Shown here one piece after another: positions 15,831 through 20,699 of a DNA stretch of 20,699 bases. Made by a program: the position numbers and the translations under genes. The first letter of the stretch is position 1. Each line of letters opens with the position of its first letter. The notes under the pieces were generated by a model that had not been told where the DNA came from, did not search any database, and saw only the letters and a program-made list of their open reading frames with translations. This DNA is from Novosphingobium sp. UBA1948 (GTDB lineage: Bacteria; Pseudomonadota; Alphaproteobacteria; Sphingomonadales; Sphingomonadaceae). The stretch covers positions 1 to 20,699 of the forward strand of contig DDES01000053.1 of NCBI GenBank assembly GCA_002336765.1, written 5' to 3'.

Positions 15831-17060
15831 TCACACCAGAACTTCGGCCGCCGGACCCTGTCCAAGGAAGGCCGAAGGGCTGGCCGAAGCGCCATAGGCC
15901 CCCGCGCAGAACACCGCCACGATGTCGCCCACTTGCGCCTGGGGGAAGCCCCCCTTCTCCGCCAGCCGGTCGAGCGGGGTGCACAGACAGCCCACCACAC
16001 TGGCCTCCTCCGCCACCTCGGCGTCGAAACGCGAGGCGATGGCGACCGGATAGTTGCGTCGCACCACCGTGCCGAAATTGCCGCTGGCGGCCAGTTGGTG
16101 ATGCATCCCGCCATCCACCACGAGGAAGATCTCGCCGTGGCTTTCCTTGCGATCGACGATACGGGTCAGGTAAACGCCCGCCTCGCCCACCAGATAGCGC
16201 CCGAGTTCCATGCAGAAATGCGTGTCGACCAGCACATCGGGCAGGTGATCGAACTGGCGCGCCAAAGCCTCACCCACGCGGGCGGCATCGACCGGCGTGT
16301 CGCCGGGGAAATAGGGAATGCCCATGCCACCGCCCAGATTGCAATGCGGCAGGCCAACGCCCGCCTCCTGCGCCAAGCGCGCGGCCAGCGCGATGGTCTG
16401 CGCCTGTGTATCGATGATTGCATCGGCGTTAAGCGCCTGCGATCCTGCGAAAATATGGAAGCCGCGCCATTCCGCCCCGGCCTCCACCAAGCGCCGCGCC
16501 AGCGCCGGAACCCGCTCTGCATCGATGCCGAAAGGCTTGGCACCGCCGCCCATCTTCATGCCCGAACCAGCGAGGCCAAAATCGGGATTCACGCGGATCG
16601 CCAGACGCGGGGTCTTGCCAATACGCTCGGCCACGGACAAGGCGCGCTCCGCTTCGCCCTCGGATTCAAGGTTGAGCGTCACACCCTGCAGGATCGCGGC
16701 CTGCAATTCCATGTCGCGCTTGCCCGGCCCCGCAAAGCTGATCCGCGCGGGATCGACGCCTGCGGCCAAAGCCATGCCCAACTCGCCGCCGCTGGCGATG
16801 TCAAAACCATCGACCAGCGTGTTCATCAGCCGCAGCAAAGGCCTGAAAGGATTGGCTTTCATCGCATAATGGATCGCCAGCCGCTCCGGCATCGCGGCGC
16901 GCAACTGACTCACGCGCGCGCGCAGGCGATTGGAGGAATAGACGAACAAAGGCGTCTGCCCGCCGCTTTGGGCGATGATATCGGTGATCTTCGCGCCATC
17001 AATGGCCAACACGCCATCGCGCGCCGCATAACCCTCGGGGATCGGGCCCAGGGGCTTCAT
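15831..17060 (-). CDS. XrtA-associated PLP-dependent decarboxylase (fold type III)
   Basis: This 409-residue enzyme belongs to the diaminopimelate/ornithine decarboxylase-like fold type III group, in the exosortase A-associated subfamily. The PLP lysine is Lys68 in HYAMKAN, the phosphate-binding glycine loop is NLGGGMGIPY (241-250), ELGR at 285-288 is present, and the C-terminal barrel supplies the second active-site elements Cys360 (CLCTPLD) and Tyr389 (GAYG). It should decarboxylate an amino acid or an amino-acyl derivative; the substrate is unknown. The first ATG, 17060, overlaps the ligase stop as ATGA, so the two proteins are probably made in balanced amounts. An intrinsic terminator lies 75 bp downstream. 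Confidence 0.92.
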   Translation of the reverse strand: MKPLGPIPEGYAARDGVLAIDGAKITDIIAQSGGQTPLFVYSSNRLRARVSQLRAAMPERLAIHYAMKANPFRPLLRLMNTLVDGFDIASGGELGMALAAGVDPARISFAGPGKRDMELQAAILQGVTLNLESEGEAERALSVAERIGKTPRLAIRVNPDFGLAGSGMKMGGGAKPFGIDAERVPALARRLVEAGAEWRGFHIFAGSQALNADAIIDTQAQTIALAARLAQEAGVGLPHCNLGGGMGIPYFPGDTPVDAARVGEALARQFDHLPDVLVDTHFCMELGRYLVGEAGVYLTRIVDRKESHGEIFLVVDGGMHHQLAASGNFGTVVRRNYPVAIASRFDAEVAEEASVVGCLCTPLDRLAEKGGFPQAQVGDIVAVFCAGAYGASASPSAFLGQGPAAEVLV

Positions 17061-18625
17061 GCCGCTTCTCCCTTGCGCGTTGCGTCCAACACTTCCTGAT
17101 AAAGGCCGGTGCGATCGAGCTTGCCATTGGGGCTGATCGGCATGGCCTCGCGCCAGTGGATCACCTTGGGCTGCATGAAATTAGGCAGATCGCGCAGCAA
17201 AGCCTTGGGCAATTCGCTTTCCGCATCGACAGCACCCACCGCCGCGCGCACCACCAAATGCACCGCCTGCCCCAGCCGCGCGTCAGGAATGCCCATCGCC
17301 ACCGCCTCGGCCACAAGGCCGGTTGCCACGGCGGCATCTTCCAGTTCCTGCGGGCTGATCCGGTTGCCCGAGGATTTGATCATCGCATCGCGCCGCCCCA
17401 CGAAATAGAGCAAACCATCCGCATCGCGCCGCACGCGGTCGCCGCTCCACACCGCGGTGCCGCCATAGACGCTGCCCTGCGGAGCGGGTTTATAGCGTTC
17501 CGCTGTGCGTTCGGGATCGCGCCAATAGCCATGCGCCACCAGCGGGCCGGTGTGGACGAGTTCGCCTTCCTCGTTGTCCGCCGCGATCTGCCCCGCATCG
17601 TTCACTACAAGGATTTCGGCATGGGGGATCGCCTTGCCCATGCTGGTCGGGTGCGTGTCGATCAGCGCGGGGTCCAGATAGGTCGAGCGGAAGGCCTCGG
17701 TCAGGCCATACATGGCAAACAGCCGCGCCTGCGGGAACAGCCCGCGCAACCGCTTCACCAGATCCACCGTGAGCGCCCCGCCGCTGTTGGTCAGGCGGCG
17801 CAGTTTCGCGGCAACCCCGGCGGGCCAGTCCAGCTCGGCCAGTTGCACCCAAAGCGGCGGCACGCAGGCCAGTGTGGTCACATCATGCCGGTCAATCGCC
17901 TTCACCACATCGCGCGGCGTGAGATAATCCAAAGGCACCGCGCTGCCCCCCGCATACCAGTGCGAGAGGAGCTGGTTCTGCCCATAGTCAAAGCTGAGCG
18001 GCAGCACGGCCAGCGCGCGGTCATCGTCCTGCAACCCCAGATAGGAGGCGACGCTCTCGGCCCCCAGCCACATATTGGCGTGGCTGAGCATCACGCCCTT
18101 GGGCCGCCCCGTCGATCCGCTGGTGTAGAGAATGGCGGCCAGCGCATGGGGATCAGCCTGCGAAGGGCCGAGCGGGTCAAAACCGGCGGCGGCTTCCAGC
18201 GCATCGGCCTCGCCCAGCGTGGCGCAGCCCTCGGGCACATCGCCTGCTTCCAGCGTTGTCAGCCGCGCCGGTGTGCCGATCAACAGGCGCGCGCCGCTGT
18301 CGGCCAGAATATGCGCCACCTGCGCACGTTTGAGCAGCGGATTGACCGGCACATGCACCATGCCCGCCCGCGCGGCGGCGAGCGGCATCAGACAGGTGAT
18401 CGCCCCCTTGGCACCCCAAGTCGCGACGCGCGCGCCCACCGCGCCCTGCCCCGCCGGAACCACCGCTTGCAACCATGCCGCCAGCCGACCGACACGCTCT
18501 GTTAAAGCCTTATAATCTAAGGTGCCCTCGCGCAGCACGAGCGCCGGTGCGTCCGGCTTTCCGCGAAGGGCCAGATGGTCAAGCGGCAGAGCGGTGAAAT
18601 CGGCGGAAATGCTGGGTTTAGGCAT
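17057..18625 (-). CDS. XrtA-associated acyl-CoA ligase (AMP-forming)
   Basis: This 522-residue member of the ANL adenylating superfamily has the P-loop-like core TSGSTGRPKG at 168-177, the YGLTEAF adenine-binding motif, the SGDRVRRDADGLLYFVGRRD hinge region, and the catalytic C-terminal lysine Lys502 in PNGKLDR. It activates a carboxylic acid as an adenylate and passes it to a thiol, either CoA or a carrier protein; the acyl carrier protein encoded nearby is an obvious candidate partner. The substrate is not predictable. ATG 18625 is preceded by ACAGG and fits the family start; the frame is open far upstream without support. Its start lies only 24 bp from the divergent acyltransferase gene. 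Confidence 0.92.
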   Translation of the reverse strand: MPKPSISADFTALPLDHLALRGKPDAPALVLREGTLDYKALTERVGRLAAWLQAVVPAGQGAVGARVATWGAKGAITCLMPLAAARAGMVHVPVNPLLKRAQVAHILADSGARLLIGTPARLTTLEAGDVPEGCATLGEADALEAAAGFDPLGPSQADPHALAAILYTSGSTGRPKGVMLSHANMWLGAESVASYLGLQDDDRALAVLPLSFDYGQNQLLSHWYAGGSAVPLDYLTPRDVVKAIDRHDVTTLACVPPLWVQLAELDWPAGVAAKLRRLTNSGGALTVDLVKRLRGLFPQARLFAMYGLTEAFRSTYLDPALIDTHPTSMGKAIPHAEILVVNDAGQIAADNEEGELVHTGPLVAHGYWRDPERTAERYKPAPQGSVYGGTAVWSGDRVRRDADGLLYFVGRRDAMIKSSGNRISPQELEDAAVATGLVAEAVAMGIPDARLGQAVHLVVRAAVGAVDAESELPKALLRDLPNFMQPKVIHWREAMPISPNGKLDRTGLYQEVLDATRKGEAA

Positions 18626-18628
18626 GAA

Positions 18629-18640
18629 CAAACCTGTTTG
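18629..18640. promoter_or_regulatory. Dyad in the divergent 24-bp gap
   Basis: CAAACCTGTTTG is a perfect 5-bp dyad around two bases, located inside the gap between the two divergent start codons. It overlaps the ribosome-site area of the ligase gene. A shared operator is possible. Confidence 0.4.
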
Positions 18641-18649
18641 GAACCTCGT

Positions 18650-19675
18650 GTGATCCCTGTCAGCTATCACGTTAACCTTAACGAAGTGCAAGAGGCCAGC
18701 GATTTGGCGGCGCTGCTTGACGCACCGCTGGCGCAGGGGCCGTTCGATCGGCTGGCATGGTTTCGCGGACTGGCCGAGGATTGCGGACTGACGCCGCTGC
18801 TGGCCGTCGCGCGACAGGGAGACGCGCTGGGCGTGCTGCCGCTGGCGCAGACGGACGATGGCCTCACCGCGCTGGCCAACTGGTATGCCTTCACCGTGCG
18901 CCCCGTGTTCAGCGCGAATGCCGATGCGCCAGTCCTGCTGACCGCCATCGCGCGCGATCTGAAGGCGCGGCATGACCGCATCACCCTGTCCCCAGTGCCC
19001 AACGAGAAGGGCGAGGCGCAGCACCTGATCGACGCTTTCCGCAAGGCGGGCTGGTTTGTCACCCATGAGGCTTGCGACACCAACCACTATCTGGAGGTGG
19101 CGGGGCGCAGCTACGCCGACTATCTGGCCGCCCGCCCCGGCCAGTTGCGCACCACGCTGAAGCGCAAGGCGAAAAAGGTTGCCATCACGCTGCACGACCG
19201 CTTCACGGATCAGGGCTGGGCCGATTACGAGGCGATCTATGCCCAGAGCTGGAAGCCGGAGGAAGGTAGCCCCGCTTTTCTGAAACGTTTTGCGCAGGAC
19301 GAAGGACGGGCAGGCCGCCTGCGGCTGGCGGTGGCCCATGCCGAGATCGAGGGCGTGCACCAGCCGGTCGCCGCGCAACTGTGGACCGTTGAAGCTGGCA
19401 TCGCCTATATCCACAAGCTGGCCTATATCGAGGCCGCCAAGCCGCTATCCCCCGGCACCAGCCTGTCGGCCGCGCTGTTCGAGCGAGTGATCGACGGCGA
19501 TCATGTGGACGCCGTGGACTTCGGCACCGGCGATGATCCCTACAAGCGCGACTGGATGGAAAGCCAGCGCCCGCGTTACAGGCTTGTCATGCTGCGCCCC
19601 GCCTCCCCCGCCCAATGGCCGGCGATTGGCAAGGCGCTGCTTAAGCGGGTTGTCGGGCTTTTGCGCGCCAGCTAA
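18650..19675 (+). CDS. GNAT-fold acyltransferase (FemAB/BcsL-like, Acetyltransf_6)
   Basis: This 341-residue protein has the C-terminal acyltransferase domain of the BcsL/CelD-FemAB group: LRTTLKRKAKKV at about 157-168, HKLAYIEAAKPLSPGTSLSA in the middle, and the signature DFGTGDDPYKRDWM at 290-303. It probably transfers an acyl or aminoacyl group. The start is uncertain: I chose GTG 18650, with TGGAA upstream, because the earlier ATG at 18575 would overlap the ligase coding sequence by 51 bp and its first 25 residues look like the shadow of that gene. It is the first gene of a rightward set with the acyl carrier protein and a hydrolase-like protein. It shares a fold type with the product of 6705-7784 but is not closely similar. 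Confidence 0.85.
   Translation: MIPVSYHVNLNEVQEASDLAALLDAPLAQGPFDRLAWFRGLAEDCGLTPLLAVARQGDALGVLPLAQTDDGLTALANWYAFTVRPVFSANADAPVLLTAIARDLKARHDRITLSPVPNEKGEAQHLIDAFRKAGWFVTHEACDTNHYLEVAGRSYADYLAARPGQLRTTLKRKAKKVAITLHDRFTDQGWADYEAIYAQSWKPEEGSPAFLKRFAQDEGRAGRLRLAVAHAEIEGVHQPVAAQLWTVEAGIAYIHKLAYIEAAKPLSPGTSLSAALFERVIDGDHVDAVDFGTGDDPYKRDWMESQRPRYRLVMLRPASPAQWPAIGKALLKRVVGLLRAS
18670..18683. promoter_or_regulatory. Dyad CGTTAA-CC-TTAACG at the acyltransferase start
   Basis: A perfect 6-bp dyad around CC sits just inside the acyltransferase coding sequence, on the upstream side of the ligase gene. Its centre is 42 bp, four helical turns, from the centre of the dyad at 18629-18640. It is a candidate operator; no good sigma-70 promoter is visible nearby on either strand. 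Confidence 0.35.
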
Positions 19676-19679
19676 ACGA

Positions 19680-19755
19680 TTTGGCAAACAGATAGGGTTA
19701 TCAACGGCGGTCTTGGCGTTCAGCATGGCCAGACGGCCACAGCGTTTTTGCCAAA
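19680..19755 (+). promoter_or_regulatory. Inverted repeat that can mask the acyl carrier protein ribosome site
   Basis: TTTGGCAAA (19680-19688) is perfectly complementary to TTTGCCAAA (19747-19755). The second copy runs into the AAAGGA ribosome site of the acyl carrier protein gene. Between them lies a short hairpin, TGGCC-AGAC-GGCCA (19726-19739). In RNA the outer 9-bp stem would partly hide the ribosome site. The element fills the 88-bp spacer between two genes of an otherwise compact set. Confidence 0.45.
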
Positions 19756-19763
19756 GGATGATT

Positions 19764-20030
19764 ATGAGCAACGATACCGACCGCCAGCTTCGCCGCATTC
19801 TGACCGATGTTCTGGGTCTGAAAGCAGGCGTGGCCGATGGGTTCACTGCCGAAACGGGCCTGTTCGGCCATCTGCCCGAACTGGATTCGATGGCGGTGGC
19901 GGGTCTGTTGACCGAAATCGAGGACCGGCTGGGAATCATCATCGACGACGAGGATGTCGATGGCGACCTGCTGGGCGATTATGGCGCGCTGCTCAGCTTT
20001 TGCGAAGCGCGGCGCCAAACAGCCGCCTGA
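19764..20030 (+). CDS. Acyl carrier protein of the XrtA-linked cluster
   Basis: This 88-residue acidic protein has the helical carrier-protein plan and the phosphopantetheine attachment serine Ser42 in PELDSMAVAGLL, followed by the acidic helix IEDRLGIIIDDEDVDGDLL. It is too divergent to be the housekeeping AcpP. It probably carries an acyl or aminoacyl group loaded by the nearby AMP-forming ligase and passed to the acyltransferase; this is inference from context. ATG 19764 has AAAGGA six bases upstream; the ATG at 19758 overlaps that site and is less likely. Confidence 0.92.
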   Translation: MSNDTDRQLRRILTDVLGLKAGVADGFTAETGLFGHLPELDSMAVAGLLTEIEDRLGIIIDDEDVDGDLLGDYGALLSFCEARRQTAA

Positions 20031-20061
20031 AGCAGCGGCCTGAAACGGGGGAAACAGGTTC

Positions 20062-20699
20062 TTGTTGCTGAAAAGCAAATCTTGGCCATGCCCCCTCCCG
20101 GGTGGAGGGACGGCAGAGGAGCTGGCGGCGGCGTTTGATCCGGCGGGTGCGGAAACGCGCGTGCTGGTGGTGCCTGCCTTGTTCGACGAGGCCAACAAGC
20201 TGCGCCGTTTTACCATCGAGGTGATGCGCCGTCTGGCCGAGGCCGGCGTGGCCAGCGTGCTGCCCGATCTGCCCGGTTGCAATGAAAGCCTGCTGCCGCT
20301 GGAAAACCAGACCGCTGGCGACTGGCAGCTGGCCATGGAAGGGGCCGCGCGCCACTTTGCATGCAGCCATGTGCTGGCGATCCGTGGCGGGGCGCTGATG
20401 GCCCCGCGCGGGATGGCGGGCTGGTATTACGCGCCTGTCACAGGCGCCTCGCAATTGCGCCAGATGCTGCGCGCCCGCATCCTAGCCGCGCGCGAGGCGG
20501 GCCGCGAGGAAACACAGGACAGCCTGATGGCGCTGGGCAAAGAGCAGGGTCTGGAACTGGCCGGCTATGCGCTGGGGCCGGATTTTCTGGGTGAATTCGG
20601 CGGTCTGGTGGCCGCCAGCAGCCCGCAGGTGATGGTGGTAACACAGGATATGCTGGGTGGCCCCGGCTTGTGGCTGCGCGCCGAACCGGGCGAGGATGC
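20062..20699 (+). CDS. Alpha/beta-hydrolase-like protein, exosortase A-associated, 3' truncated
   Basis: At least 212 codons run to the window end without a stop. The first strand and loop, VLVVPALFDEANKLRR (34-49), and PDLPGCNES (68-76) match the layout of the small exosortase-associated hydrolases, in which a PPF-E-x-NK-RR motif and a DL-GCG-S motif recur. The nucleophile elbow, normally G-x-S-x-G, reads AIRGGAL (106-112) and lacks serine. No ATG or GTG precedes the first strand in frame, so I assign TTG 20062 (or 20065), which has GGGGGA and ACAGG upstream. A hairpin CCCTCC-CGGGT-GGAGGG (20093-20109) lies just after the start. It may be a thioesterase-like partner of the carrier protein; catalysis is uncertain. 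Confidence 0.72.
   Translation, partial: MLLKSKSWPCPLPGGGTAEELAAAFDPAGAETRVLVVPALFDEANKLRRFTIEVMRRLAEAGVASVLPDLPGCNESLLPLENQTAGDWQLAMEGAARHFACSHVLAIRGGALMAPRGMAGWYYAPVTGASQLRQMLRARILAAREAGREETQDSLMALGKEQGLELAGYALGPDFLGEFGGLVAASSPQVMVVTQDMLGGPGLWLRAEPGED

Noticed and set aside
15558..17099. 513-codon plus-strand frame over the promoter region and decarboxylase gene
   Set aside because: It is antisense to a well-conserved enzyme, has no recognisable motif, and its first part crosses a terminator and regulatory repeats.
18685..18720. Sigma-54-like CTGGCCTCTTGCAC on the minus strand upstream of the ligase
   Set aside because: The spacing between GG and GC is 6, not 10, bases.
19726..19749. Possible terminator TGGCC-AGAC-GGCCA followed by T5 after the acyltransferase gene
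   Set aside because: The stem is only 5 bp and the T-run starts five bases after it, so it is unlikely to terminate efficiently.
1..20699. tRNA or rRNA genes, integrase or transposase genes
   Set aside because: None could be recognised on either strand; every long stretch is accounted for by protein genes or the two described intergenic regions.

Overview
The window is GC-rich, tightly packed DNA from an alphaproteobacterium, most likely a sphingomonad (Novosphingobium/Sphingobium type). This rests on the sdhB - small secreted protein - zapE order at the left edge, a full exosortase A (XrtA)-associated exopolysaccharide operon of the sphingomonad kind, and a CtrA-like site in its promoter region. 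The genus call is inference; no rRNA or other marker is present.

Layout. (1) 1-1762, plus strand: the 3' end of sdhB, a strong terminator, a small exported protein and zapE. (2) 1763-2000: a 199-bp element bounded by a perfect 19-bp inverted repeat, between the convergent zapE and polysaccharide genes. (3) 2001-15258, minus strand, transcribed right to left: ten close or overlapping genes in the order export protein, chain-length determinant, tyrosine autokinase, outer-membrane beta-barrel, AAA ATPase, polysaccharide deacetylase, FemAB-like protein, glycosyltransferase, exosortase A-EpsI fusion, glutamine amidotransferase/asparagine synthase-like protein. (4) 15259-15830: a 572-bp gene-free region with an intrinsic terminator for the next operon, an 18-bp direct repeat pair, a CtrA-type site, nested dyads and a sigma-54-type promoter candidate. 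(5) 15831-18625, minus strand: a PLP-dependent decarboxylase and an acyl-CoA ligase, overlapping by ATGA. (6) 18650-20699, plus strand: a GNAT/FemAB-like acyltransferase, an acyl carrier protein and a truncated alpha/beta-hydrolase-like protein.

How it fits together. Region 3 encodes assembly, length control, export and tailoring of an extracellular polysaccharide, plus XrtA, the membrane peptidase that processes PEP-CTERM proteins. No PEP-CTERM substrate, Wzx/Wzy protein or initiating sugar transferase lies in the window. Regions 5 and 6 diverge from a 24-bp gap. They bring together an adenylating ligase, a carrier protein, a PLP decarboxylase, an acyltransferase and a hydrolase-like protein. 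These families recur beside XrtA, but I know of no established chemistry for the set. It looks like a small carrier-protein pathway that makes and transfers an acyl or amine decoration, and it is the best candidate here for an undescribed biochemical system.
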